Below are positions 30,660-42,500 of a stretch of 42,500 nt of DNA, piece by piece (position 1 is the stretch's first letter; the number at the start of each line of letters is the position of its first letter). The DNA is from Neocallimastix lanati (nom. inval.) (taxonomy: Eukaryota > Neocallimastigomycota > Neocallimastigomycetes > Neocallimastigales > Neocallimastigaceae), in the NCBI GenBank assembly GCA_016946835.1, contig JACVTC010000009.1:450001-492500 (forward strand), given 5' to 3'. The notes beneath the pieces are model-generated. The model worked only from the letters and a program-made list of their open reading frames with translations. It was not told the origin of the DNA and did no database searches. The position numbers and the translations under genes were made by a program.

Positions 30660-31140
30660 TTTATTATTAATTATTGTTTATTTATTTATTTATTTATTAT
30701 TAATTAATTTATTTATTATTAATTTATTATATATATTTATTATTTATTTATTTATTTATTATTAATTTATTATATTTATTATTTATTTATTTATTTATTA
30801 TTAATTTATTATATATATTTATTATTTATTTATTTATTTATTATTATATATATTTATATTTTAATTATTGTTTATTTATTTATTTATTGATTATTTATTT
30901 ATTGTTTATTTATTTATTTATTGTTTATTTATTTATTTATTTATTTATTTATTATTTATTTATTGTTTATTTATTGATTGATTATTTATTTATTGTTTAT
31001 TTATTTATTTATTTATTTATTATTTATTTATTTATTGTTTATTTATTAATTTATTTATTATTTATTATTTATTTATCTATTATTAATTTATTTATTTATT
31101 TATTATTTATTATTTATTTATTATTATATATATTTATATT
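30660..31140. repeat. TTTA/TTAT microsatellite array
   Basis: Irregular array of TTTA, TTATTTA and TTATTGTTTA units, including about three copies of a longer unit ending ATTAATTTATTATATATATTTATT. The 98-codon open frame through it is a repeat artefact. Confidence 0.85.
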
Positions 31141-31149
31141 TTCAATATT

Positions 31150-31487
31150 TAATATTTATTTGTTTTATTACATAATATCATAAATTAATAAAATGTTTCA
31201 AAATATCTTTGAAACTCTAATTATTAATTTTTTGCCCTTTTATTATAATAATTAAGAATGAAATATAATCAAAAAAATTAAAATAAAATAAAATATAAAA
31301 TAATATATAATATTATAATAATATTAATAATTGATAGAGTAATATGAAATATGTATAAAATGTATTTATTATTTATTTGTTCATTACATAATATGAAATA
31401 TATATAAAATGTATTTAAAATGTAATTATATTACGTTTATATACATTTTATACAAATTTCATATTATGTAATAAAACAAATAAATAC
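31150..31487. repeat. Three-copy direct and inverted repeat cluster
   Basis: The motif TATTTATTTGTTTTATTACATAATAT occurs at about 31153-31178. It is nearly repeated at 31372-31394 in the same orientation, and again as reverse complement at 31460-31486. The last two form a hairpin with arms of about 46 nt (31368-31413 with 31441-31487). A partial direct repeat (ATATGAAATATGTATAAAATGTATTT) lies at 31342-31367. Confidence 0.75.
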
Positions 31488-32084
31488 AATTAATGTATAA
31501 GCCACAATTTATTAAAATATAACCATTTAATTTGGATTAATAAAATTATAGCAACGTTTATCAAAAAGTATATTAATAAAATTGACTTAATTATAAACCA
31601 TAAATTCCTGCATCTTAACAATAATAATAGTAATAATAATAAAAATAAAGATTGGTATTAAAATGGAATATTAAAAAAAATAATTAATGTGTCTATAATC
31701 ATAACATGATTAATGTTTGTAAATATAAATTTAAAAATAAGAATTTAATATATACATGATAATGTGTAACGTATACAAAGTATTATCATATTATCATGTA
31801 CCTTTTTATAGAAAATTATTTTATAATTAATTTGATTATATTTAAAAACTTTTTTTGTTTTATTTTAATTAATACAAAAAGATAAACGTGTTATTTTTTC
31901 ATATGTCCATGTAGATATATTCTATTTTGTGATGTAGATATTCTACTAAATTGTAATTTTTTTGAGGTTTATACAATTACCAAGTGAGCTGATACGTATC
32001 TTCATGGGTTAAGTTATATTGGTCTCTCTTCAAAGGGAAATTATCTAAGAAAAAGCATACTAGAAAAATTCTCATCAATAATAT

Positions 32085-32165
32085 GCATGTCAGAGCGCCA
32101 ACGCTGAATACCCAGTAAGGCTGTCCAGCAGGGACAATTCTCCCTATATGGAAGTGCTGTGACTA
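32085..32165 (+). mobile_element. Short LINE tail relic
   Basis: CGCCAACGCTGAATACCCAGTAAG..CAGCAGGGACAATTC parallels the family A end CTCAACGCTGAAAATGCAGTAAGACAGGCTAGCAGGGGCCAATTC at 29347-29390. Upstream, WSLFKGKLSKKK parallels LLFRKYKRKL. It is a small, old fragment without its own tail. Confidence 0.6.
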
Positions 32166-32232
32166 CCTCAATATTCCTGCAAAGGGCGTTACACATTGGT
32201 AATTAAAAAAACACGTGTTATTATTTTAAAAT

Positions 32233-32265
<33 letters not shown>

Positions 32266-32702
32266 CTATTCTTTATTTCAATATTTAAAACAAATAAAAA
32301 AATATATATATATAAAGCATTTTCATTTAATTATGAAAATCTTTTAAATGATAGTTAATAATTAATGAATTTTCAAAAGTTATTAATTAAAAGATATAAA
32401 AGAATTGGTGATACTTTGAAGCACTATTTAAAAATAAAACTTTTACTACACAATTAATATATATATCCATTTACATTGATGTTGATATTCATTATTTTAA
32501 AAAGACTATAAAAATAATTATTAAAAATCTTGATTATTAAAAATCTTGATTATTAGACTAATATAATATTATAAAAAAAAATAAATATTAGTAATATTAG
32601 GATATTTAAATTAGGAAAAATTATAAATATAATAAATGGGAATTTTATAAAATTATCAAATAAATATTAAGAAATATATATATATATATATATAAAGACT
32701 TT

Positions 32703-32766
32703 AGTAATATTTTTTATAAATAATGAATAAATTATTTTATATTTATTATTTATAAAAAATGTTACT
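32703..32766. repeat. Short inverted repeat, 20-nt arms
   Basis: Arms 32703-32722 and 32747-32766 pair with one mismatch around a 24-nt loop (AGTAATATTTTTTATAAATA). No gene is nearby. Confidence 0.75.
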
Positions 32767-33112
32767 ATTTTAAAAACAAATAAAAATATTTTTTTATATT
32801 TATGAATATATATAATTGAAATTTAAATTAAATATATTGTAATTTATATAATAATAAAATATTATCAAAAAAAATATAAAAAAGTTTTCAAGGGATTTAA
32901 AATTTAATAAAAAATTAAACATTAATTAAATTATGAAAATTCTTAAAAGATATTGATGCATTACTAATACTTTTATATCATTATTAGGAATAAAAAGCTT
33001 TTTTTGAGATGATTATATATGCTCATTTATATCATTATTCGTTTCTTTAATAGTACTCATATTAATTTTATATTTTAATATTTTAATAGTTAATATTTTA
33101 TATTTTATAAAA

Positions 33113-33690
33113 TAACAACAATAATAATAAATAATAAATAATAAATAATAAATAATTGAATAATTGAATAATAAATAATTGAATAATAAATAATAAATAA
33201 TAAATAATAAATAATAAATAATTAAATAATTAAATAATTGAATAATAAATAATAAATAATAAATAATAAATAATAAATAATAAATAATAAATAATAATAA
33301 AATAAGTATTTATTAATAAATAATAAATAATAAATAATTGAATAATAAATAATAAATAATATATAAATAATAAATAATAAATAATTAATAATAAATAATA
33401 AATAATAAATAATAAATAAATAATAAATAATAAATAAATAATAAATAATAAATAATAAATAATAAATAATAAATAATAAATAATAAATAATAAATAATAA
33501 ATAATAAATAATAAATAATAAATAATAAATAATAAATAATAAATAATAAATAATAAATAATAAATAATAATAATAAATAATAAATAATAAATAATAAATA
33601 ATAAATAATAAATAATAAATAATAAATAATAAATAATAAATAATAAATAATAAATAATAAATAAATAAATATTAATAATAATAATTATTA
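33113..33690. repeat. TAAATAA minisatellite array
   Basis: A 7-nt AATAAAT array, the reverse complement of the array at 533-1097. It includes one AAGTATTTATTAATAAATAA interruption near 33303 that mirrors the longer unit of that array. The poly-Tyr/Leu/Ile open frame over it is spurious. Confidence 0.9.
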
Positions 33691-34464
33691 GAAAAAAAAT
33701 TTTTTTTTTTATTTTTTCCTTCATCTTTTAATCTTTTAATTAAAATAAATATTAATTAAATGTTAAATGAATATAAAGATTAACAATAAAAATTTCATAT
33801 TCTTTTTAATTAAAATAAATTAAATACTACCAAATAACTTTTTTTTTATTGCTATATATAAGGATATATAAAAATATTTATAACTTCGGATATAAATATT
33901 TTTATATTTTTAAAGTTAACATTAAAAGCAATATAAATATCTTTGATTTCTAATATTATACTCTTCTATTTTCAGCAATTGAAATATTGAAATACATTAA
34001 TGTTATTTAAAACAGTCCTTTTCATTGGTTACTATAAAAAACTTTTTTTTTTTTTTTTAATATAAATATGAATAGAACAGAATGATGTAATTAAAAAGAT
34101 TTGAAAATATAATATAATAAATAAAAAAAATTTGAAAATATAATATAATAAATAATTGATAATAAAGAAAAAGAAAAAAGAAATTATAAATAAAACTTTA
34201 TTTTTAATTGATTATAAAATATAAAAAAAAAAAGAAAAAGGTTAATTTTATATAAAAATATTAGAAATAAAATAAAATAAAATAAAATAAAAACAATACA
34301 ATACAATTTTATTTTTTTTTTTTTTATAAACTTAACTAATAATATTTCTTCTTTTCTCTTTTCTAAATGAAATTTAATAAAACCCTTAATAAACAATGAT
34401 TTTTAAAAAGGATTGTTAAGTAAAAAGAAGGAAAGAAAAAAAAAAATTTATATATGTATCTATA

Positions 34465-34469
34465 TATAA

Positions 34470-34504
<35 letters not shown>

Positions 34505-34506
34505 AA

Positions 34507-34572
<66 letters not shown>

Positions 34573-34573
34573 A
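34465..34573. repeat. (AAAT)n microsatellite
   Basis: A nearly pure AATA tetranucleotide run of about 100 nt, interrupted once near 34501-34511. Confidence 0.9.
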
Positions 34574-35319
34574 ATATATTAAATAATATAATAAATTAAT
34601 AATGAATAGGGTTACACAGATTATTATTATTATTTATAATATCATTTAATATATTTTTTATATTCTATTTGATATTTATTATACAATATATATTTATTAT
34701 ACATTGTTCATAATTTTTTAATATAATAAAATAATTAATTTTTAATATATTTATTTCTATTTTAAAAAAAAATTTTATATTATTCCATTAATCAAACTCT
34801 AATATATAATAAAATTTTTTAATGGTATGACAAGATATTTTAACTCTGTATTTTGATATTAATTTGAATAAGATTAATAATTCTGTAATATTAAATTATA
34901 TTAATTAATATATTAATTAATATAAATTATAATATATTATATCTTATAATTAAATTTTTAATATACAACATGAAATCAAATAATTTTTTTATAATTTTTG
35001 ATTATATTCAAAAGTTTATTTATTACTATTTTATTAAATAGTTAATTATTTAACAAATAGAATTTTAATGATTTAATTAATAATTAATAATTAAAAAAAA
35101 TATAAATAATACTATATAAAAATAATTGAATATTATTTTAAATAAATTAGTATTAGTTATAAATATATTAATTAATATATTAATTTATAATTAAACATTT
35201 ATATTCTTTATTATTATTAGTACAATATGTTAATTATTTAATAGAATAAGATTTTTATTTCATATAAAATCAATTTTATAAAATATTATTAACTTTAATA
35301 CATAATAAAATATTTAATA
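34574..35319. other. AT-rich noncoding interval
   Basis: No coding frame, repeat array or recognisable signal was found here. The sequence has short palindromic TTAATTAATATTAATTAA-like stretches near 34895-34920 and 35170. Confidence 0.5.
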
Positions 35320-35660
35320 ATAAATAATTAATAATTGAATAATAAATAACAAATAATAAATAATAAATAATAAATAATAAATAATAAATAATAAATAATA
35401 AATAATAATAAATAATAAATAATAAATAATAAATAATAAATAATAAATAATAAATAATAAATAATAAATAATAAATAATAAATAATAAATAATAAATAAT
35501 AAATAATAAATAATAAATAATAAATAATAAATAATAAATAATAAATAATAAATAATAAATAATAAATAATAAATAATAAATAATAATAAATAATAAATAA
35601 TAAATAATAAATAATAAATAATAAATAATAAATAATTGAATAATAAATAAATAAATAATA
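35320..35660. repeat. TAAATAA minisatellite array, second copy
   Basis: A highly regular AATAAAT array with occasional ATTGAATAAT breaks. Its orientation is the same as 33113-33690 and opposite to 533-1097. Confidence 0.9.
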
Positions 35661-37144
35661 ATAATAAGATATTAATAAATAAGATATTAATAAATATATA
35701 ATAAAAATGAAATGAAATGAAATAAAAATAAAATAATATTAATTTATATTGTTAGTATATTTATTTATATTAACATATTTATTCAAAAAAAAAAAAATTT
35801 TTTTTTGAAATAATTTTTTTTTATTCCTTTTTTAATATAAATAAATAAAAAATAAAATTGATATATATACATTTTATTTTTATTTATTTTTTTTTTTTTT
35901 ATTTTTATTTTTTTATTTTTATTTTATTTTTTTTTCTTTTTTTTAAAAAAAAAGAAGTTAATATTTTTAACATTAAAAAAAAAATAATAAAAATTATAAT
36001 CTAATCAAAAAAAAAAAAAAAAAGAAATAAAAGGAAAATAAAAATATATAATTATATATTTTCCTTTTCTTAATAAACATAGAATAAATAAAATTTATAG
36101 AATAATAAATAATGGAATGTTTATAAATTAAAAATATTTAAACTTTTACAAATATAAAAAACAAATAAATATAGAAATTAATAATTTATTAAAATTTTTT
36201 ATCAAAAGTTTTGTATATTCGCAATAAACAGTTAATTTTTCAACAACTTTAATTTTAATAATTATCGTAGGTAAAGAATAACTGAAGAATAAAAAAAAAA
36301 AAAATTTATTGAAATAACTTTTACTATTTAATTTTCATTATTTTACTTTTTTTATAAATTATTTGTATTATATTTCACATATATATAATCCTTTCTGAAC
36401 TTATTGGTGAGAAGGGAATAATTATGTATGTCAAAAAAAAAAAAAAAACATACTTTTTTAAATAATGAATATTAAAAAAAGTTTAACATTTATTTTTAAA
36501 AATATACATTATTTATATAAATTTGGACACTTCTATTAATACACAATAAATAAACAAAAAATAAATTAATTTAATATTTATATTAAAATAAATTGAGAAA
36601 AATAATACTGAAAAATATTATTACAATGAAATAACAATACATTTTGGTTTTAAATAAATATATTTATAAAGAAATTCTAATATTAAAAATAAATAAATGT
36701 AAAATTATAAATAATATAAAATTAGTAAAATGAAAAAAATTAATGATTTAAAATATTAAATATAGTTATTAAATTAAAACACAAGATAATTACATAAGAT
36801 AATACATATGTTATTTTTAAAATGTTACAATGAATAAAATAATAAACAAAAATTAATTACAATAAATAAAATAATACATGAAATTATTTTTAAAAAGATT
36901 AAATAAATAAAATAATAAATGAAGAATTTTTTTAAATCCTTTTTTATATTAAAAACTATATTGATATTAAAATATAAAATTATATTGATATTAAAATATT
37001 GGATAGCTTTAAAAATATAATACAATATTATTAGAATAAAATAATTTTTTAAAATAAAAAAAAATTAGTATATTTTTTAATATTTTGGTAAATTAAGTAT
37101 ATATTAAAATTGTAACTAATTTTTGTATATATATATTTTATAAG
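35661..37144. other. Upstream region of the PH-domain gene
   Basis: AT-rich with homopolymer A and T runs. The short open frames here show no protein-like composition. The promoter of the gene starting at 37145 is expected in the last few hundred bases but cannot be pinpointed. Confidence 0.5.
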
Positions 37145-40100
37145 ATGACAGGTATACTGAAGAACTCTAAAGAAGTAATAATTTATAATGCTTTTATTTT
37201 TAAATATATATATATAAAAGTTTATGAAAAAGTATTAAAATATAAAAATTTTTTCAATAACACCTTAATTTGTTGTCATTTTTTAATATTTTTAATATTT
37301 CTACATAGCAAACTAATCAAAAAGCTTTTTCGCCAGTACCAACTGCTGATTCTTTTCCTTGGAAAAAGGTTAATAACGGTAATACGGAATTTATAAACTC
37401 AACTTCATATTATCAAAATAAAATAGAACCACCAAAGATGGATGAAAATAAAAAGGATACTTTATATTCAGCTTATGACTCTTTTCTTGATGATAAAAGA
37501 AATACTTATTTATCGGAGTCATCATATACTTTTGATACTTTAAACAGAAATTCTTATGCTGAAGAAAATGAATATGAACCAATTGTTGAAAAACAAATGG
37601 CTATTATAACAAATGAACAACCAAAACCACAACGTTATTCTATGCTCTCTGCTTTAGCTCCATTAACTAAACATGTTTCCTTAGATAAACCAAAGCTTGT
37701 CCAAGAATCTCATTCTCAGAATCAAGATTCTGTTAGATATACTGATGAAGAATCTAGTCTTTATAATGACTATTCTTACGTATCCTATGAGTCTGATTAC
37801 GAAGCTGGTGATGAAAATGCACAACCATTACCAAAAAATCAATTAGATCTTAAGGTTGACGGAATAAATGATGCTACTAAATCTTTAGAAAAGAAAATTG
37901 AAGAAAATATTGAAAAATATAAAAAGGAGGAAGAAAATATCTATGTTTCTGATAGTGACAGTGAAATTATTGAAGAAGATTTTAGTTTAAGATTCCAAAG
38001 AGATAGTGTTAGAGAAAGTAAGGATATTGTCGCTGAAGTCGTTAAACAAAAATTAAAGGAAGTTAATGGTAAAAATGAAGATAATAATAAGAATGACGAC
38101 GATAAAGAAAAGAAGGTTGAAGATGCTGAAAAGAAGGAAGAAAAGAATGAAGTTAAAAAGTCTAAAGGACAATTAGAAAGAGAAAAGGCTGCTAAAGAAG
38201 CTAAAGAAATTGAAGCTTTAAAACCAAGTTATGTTGAACAAACTAACATTAAACCAATTGTTAATGAACTTACTTCTAATATGTTTGTTGATGCTGAAAA
38301 GGATGCCATTGAAAAAGCAAATGAATCTATTACGAATATTAAGCCACAATTCGTTGGTAATATTACCATTCAACCAAATGTTGCCTCTTTAACTTCTAAT
38401 ATGATTAAACCACCAACTCAATCTATTTATGTTACCTCAAAGGAAATTGCTTCTTTAGGTTTAAATATTGATGAAAGTAGTGATAAAATTGAACCAAAGA
38501 AAGATAAAGGTAAAGAAAGATCTGATTCTGATGAAGAATTTTACAGAGCTAATGAAGGTAAAAATATTTTATTTTTTAATTTGATTAATAATTATTTATT
38601 TTATTTATTTATTTATTTTTTTTTTGTTATTATTAAAAATTAAATATTAATAAATATTATTATTTTTTATTATAATTTTTTATATTTTATATTTTATGTA
38701 TATTGGTTTATTATAATATTAATCATTAATCTTTTGTTTATGAACTTTATCAATTTTTTTATAAATTTTAATTTTTTAAAATAATAAAAATAAATAAATA
38801 AATGAATAATAAAAAGATTTAAGAAATTTATCACTTAATGATAAAAAAGATGATACATCTATGACTAGAGAAATAAATCAAAATCAAAATACCCCACCTG
38901 TTCCAAAAACATCAGCTCCAGCTTCTGCTCCAGCTCCAGCTCCAGCTCCAGAAAAAAAACCTTTATTAACAGCTCCACAAATTGAACCACCAAGGAGTAT
39001 GCCACACGGTCAAGCTGGTATTCCACAATTTTTATTAGATACTGAAAAACAATATAAGGTATTAGATCATCCAAATCCTTTAATTTATTCTGGTTACTTA
39101 GAAAAATTATCTACTCATGGTAAATTCCAAAGAAGATTATTCAGATTTGATGGTTTAATTTTAACTTGTTTATCTCAAAACAAGCAAAAGGTTCCATCTA
39201 ATACTAGTTTATTAAATTTCCAACCTTTATTCTTACAAGATGGCACTCAAGAATCATTTGAATTCCTTGGTTCTATTGGTAGATTTTATCCAAATGATCC
39301 AGTTAATCCAGAATTAATTAATCCATTAGTTGCCACTGAAAAACAAGGCAATGATTATGGTATTCCAGATTTAAAAGCTCATCAATATTACTATCCAAAA
39401 TGGATGCTTAATATTCATGATATTGAAAGTATTCAACCATTACTTAGTATTCAAACTAATAATAGAAATGGTGAAGATCTTAATAACATACTTCGTTCAA
39501 ACAATCAAGATCAAAATGAAAATACTTTTATTATAACTACTAATAAAATTAGTTACATTCTTAGAGCAGCAAACAGTAGAGAATTTAATAGATGGATGTA
39601 TCTTCTTAATAGGATGAAGGAAACTTATATTGATTTAGAAAACGAAATGATGAACCCACAACCTTCTGTTGAAGGACCAAAATTCAAGCAATTTCCACCA
39701 CCACCAGCTTATCCACCGCCACCAGAATTACAAGCTAAAAGATATAAGAATAGTCAAGAATATGTTGAAAATAATTTAGGTTTCAGTTTATCTTTCCCAA
39801 GTTCTGCTGGAGCTAGCGCCAATAAACCTTTAATTGCTCAAATTTGTCAGGATGTCAGAAACCCTTACTACAGAAGAATTGCTTTATTAAAGGTTTGGAA
39901 TGTTTGTTTCACCGATTTACTTAGTATTGATACCAGTGTCAGTATAAATGCTGTCATCATTCCAATTAATAAGCAAAAACCGGAAGGTATCAGTAATGGA
40001 TTCAATGGTATGAACATGAATGGCCCATCTGGTATGGGCATGGGTCCAGCTGGTATGTCCGGTATTCCAATGGGATTAATGAGTCCAGGTATGGGACAGT

Positions 40101-41986
40101 CAGGTCCATCAGGAAAATCAGGTATGATGACTCCAGATATGGGTCCACCAAAGATGAAAGGTATGGATGGTACTCCAATGGGTATCATGAGTCCAAGCAT
40201 GGGTCCACCAGGTATGAATGGTACTCCAATGGGTATCATGAGTCCAAGCATGGGTCCACCAGGTATGAATGGCACTCCAATGGGTATCATGAGTCCAAGT
40301 ATGGGTCCACCAGGTATGAATGGTATGGGTAAACCAATGGGAATGAATATGGGAACTCCAAAGATGAAACCAAATATGAATGGTATGGAAACTCCAATGG
40401 GCACTCCAAGTATGATGAGTCCAAATATGGGTCCACCAGGTATGAATATGAAGCCAGGTATGAATAATACTCCAATGGGTACTCCAAGTATGATGAGTCC
40501 AAGTATGGGTCCACCAGGAATGAATATGAAATCAGGTATGAATAATAATGCAATGGGTACTCCAAGTATGGGTCCACCAGGAATGAATATGAAGCCAGGT
40601 ATGAATAATAATGCAATGAATAGTCCAAGTATGATGAGTCCAAGTATGGGTCCACCAGGTATGAAGGGTACTCCAATGGGAGTTCCAGGATTAATGGGAA
40701 TGAAAAAGAAGAGTCCATTAGGTGAAGGTAATGAATTTGGTGAATTAAATGGAATGAGTCCAATGTTAAATGATTCACCACTTAATATGAAATACACACC
40801 AGGAGGAAATGGTAATAATGGTAGAAAGGAATCTTTCGGTAGTGATATTAGACCAAATATTAAGGAACTTATGAATTATGGAAATAAGGGTGATGATTCA
40901 GATAATGAAGAGGAAGACAGATTCTATCTTCCAAAGAAGGAAGATGGTACTTTAAGACCATTCCTTGGTCGTAATTCTGTTATTGGAAATACTAACTCCT
41001 TATTACACTTTAAGAAGTTAAGTTTAATGGATGTCGGTGGTGACTTTAACTCTTTATACAGAGCTTTAGGTAATAATAATACGGATGAAACTTCTTCTCC
41101 AGCTACCAAGCCAAAGGTTTCAAAGCAACAATCTACTGATCACTTTGCACAAGAATTAGAAATGTTAGATAAAATGAATAATAAGAATAATCAACAAAAT
41201 GATATGAGTAAATTAGGAATTGATTCACGTCAAGTAAACATGACTAATATTATTCCAGGTAAGTCAAAAACTCAAAGTATGATTCAACCAGAAGATAGTA
41301 TGATGACTGAAGATATTCATCTTGACTTCCCAGTTCCACCAAATCCATACAGTAAAATTGCTAATGACATAAATGAAAAGAATGGAATGAATGCTAATCA
41401 AAAGCAACAAATTGCTGAACCAACTCATCCACAAGAAAAAATTGAAATACCAGTAGATCCAGAATTATTACATTGTCTTACTGCTATGTTACGTATTATT
41501 CATAGATTATCTGGTTCATGCTTCCGTGAAGAACAAAAATCATTTGAATCTGTTCCACCACCAGTTCCAAAATGGTATTATCAATTCTGTGTAAAATCAT
41601 TCCCATCATTTGCTAAATTAACTCAAACTCATGTTATAAATTACTTAGAATGTATGGAAGAAAAGTATACTATTAATGGTCTTAAAGAATTACCAGTAGA
41701 ATATATGAAGATTCAAGAATCTTTAGAAAGTTTCATTAAGGCTACTAGAGCTTGGGAAAGAGTTGTTACTGATTGGAAACGTGATATCATTCATAGAAAA
41801 CATTTAAATCATAAAAAGATTGATTTTGATGATGATGATAGTATCATGAAAGTTGTTAGAATTAATGATGTTTTAAGAGTTAATCTTTTATTAAAGGATC
41901 ATATTGAAGAAAATGCTCGTAAAGAAACTTCTAAATTAAGAAAATTCTTCCTTCCACCAAAACAACCATCATCTTTACAAAAGTAA
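37145..41986 (+). CDS. Large PH-domain protein with disordered and Met/Gly/Pro repeat regions (3 exons)
   Basis: Exons 37145-37174, 37309-38557 and 38817-41986 join in frame (4449 nt, 1482 residues). Exon 1 (MTGILKNSKE) ends at GTAATA; exon 2 ends at GTAAAA, and its acceptor partner is AAAAAG at 38816. Residues 11-440 are charged and disordered, with a Lys/Glu coiled region (KKIEENIEKYKKEEEN) and a repeated NIKP..V..LTSNM motif. An Ala/Pro run follows. Residues about 513-695 form a PH domain (SGYLEKLSTHGKFQRRLFRF with a long insert, ending SREFNRWMYLLNRMKE). Residues about 818-1055 are Met/Gly/Pro tandem repeats. Residues about 1305-1482 are a conserved-looking helical C-terminus (LLHCLTAMLRIIHRLSG, WYYQFCVKSFPSF, WERVVTDWKRDI). 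PH domains bind phosphoinositides or proteins, so a cortical scaffold is inferred. No named family was recognised. Confidence 0.85.
40169..40321 (+). repeat. Three 51-nt in-frame tandem repeats in the PH gene
   Basis: Copies 40169-40219, 40220-40270 and 40271-40321 each encode GTPMGIMSPSMGPPGMN and are almost identical in DNA. Looser versions (GTPSMMSPSMGPPGMNMK) continue to about 40690. The near identity suggests recent expansion by slippage or unequal exchange, so the length may vary between strains. Confidence 0.92.
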
Positions 41987-42500
41987 AAATTTATTATATA
42001 TATTACAAAAAAAAAAAAAAAAAGCAATAATTTATATATTCAGTACAATAATCAATAATATTATATAATCAATAATTATAAATTAAAATATTAATAAATA
42101 CGTAGAAATCAGTTATAATATATATATATATAAAATTATACTTTTTTTTTTTTCAACAATTTAAATATAAAATAATTCAATTATTATTATTATTTATTTA
42201 TTTTTAATTTTTTTTTTTTATTAAGAAATAAATTTTTATTATTAAATTAAACTCAGTAAAATACAACTAACATAAAGCAAAAAAAAAAAAAAAAAAAAAA
42301 TAGTAGTAATAATAATCATTTCAAAAATTAATAAGATAGAAAAAAAAAAAAAAAGATAAAATTTTTTAAACTAGTAATAATATCTGTCAGTTAATAATTA
42401 ATATAAATGAGTTTATATACAAAACAAAAATACATTAAAAATTAAATTCAATAAAAAAAAAAAAAAAAAAGCAAAAATAAATTAAATATAAAAACAAAAA
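41987..42500. other. 3' flank of the PH-domain gene
   Basis: AT-rich sequence with several A runs and no open frame of note. The polyadenylation site of the PH gene probably lies in the first 200 nt. No further gene is visible before the end of the window. Confidence 0.5.

Noticed and set aside
30887-31183. 98-codon Leu/Tyr/Ile frame
   Set aside because: It is a reading of the TTTA microsatellite.
33230-33724. Minus-strand 164-codon Leu/Tyr/Ile frame
   Set aside because: It is a pure reading of the AATAAAT array.
39868-40797. 309-codon antisense open frame rich in Pro/Ile/Gly
   Set aside because: It mirrors the Met/Gly/Pro repeat of the PH gene on the other strand and shows no independent features.
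38861-41986. Separate 1041-residue gene starting at the ATG 38861
   Set aside because: The frame is open further 5' to an AG acceptor at 38816 that joins exactly in phase to the donor at 38557, so the ATG is internal (residue about 442).

Overview
This is a eukaryotic window with extreme A+T bias: very long homopolymer A/T runs, TTA/TAAA microsatellites, and genes split by short GT..AG introns. The base composition, the fungal-style chitin-binding (CBM18) domain and the Asn-, Ser- and Met/Gly/Pro-rich proteins fit an anaerobic gut fungus (Neocallimastigomycota). That placement is an inference from style, not from a marker gene. No rRNA, tRNA, CRISPR array or bacterial-type operon was seen.

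Layout. 1-2208: AT-rich flank with a TTATTTA minisatellite. 2209-8377 (+): a 22-exon gene for a 663-residue secreted leucine-rich-repeat (LRR) protein. It has one LRR per exon and ends in a Ser/Thr linker and a CBM18 module. 8378-9039: low-complexity flank. 9.0-18.4 kb: a graveyard of non-LTR retrotransposons (LINEs). It holds a short + strand remnant, then four or five minus-strand copies lying head to tail. One of these is nearly full length: RRM-like N-terminus, Ser-rich region, APE endonuclease, reverse transcriptase and CCHC knuckle, all broken by frameshifts. 20060-21652 (-): a 530-residue Asn-rich protein with a signal peptide. 22.6-24.8 kb: a large diverged inverted repeat. 26.9-29.7 kb (+): another decayed LINE copy, abutting a small broken coding fragment. 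30-36 kb: hairpins and AT minisatellites, with no convincing gene. 37145-41986 (+): a three-exon gene for a 1482-residue PH-domain protein with a Met/Gly/Pro tandem-repeat region. 41987-42500: AT-rich 3' flank.

The three host genes do not form an obvious pathway. Two are predicted secreted or cell-surface proteins and the third a cytoplasmic phosphoinositide- or cortex-associated scaffold. Two results seem most worth follow-up. In the LRR gene every internal exon is symmetric phase 2, so skipping an exon keeps the frame, while retaining any of 17 of the 21 introns gives an immediate TAA. In the LINEs, otherwise diverged lineages share a 55-59 nt 3' tail with a CATGT motif and an AATAAAG signal just before poly(A). 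Exon joins were worked out by hand from frame, GT/AG sites and repeat homology; the totals are divisible by three for both spliced genes.
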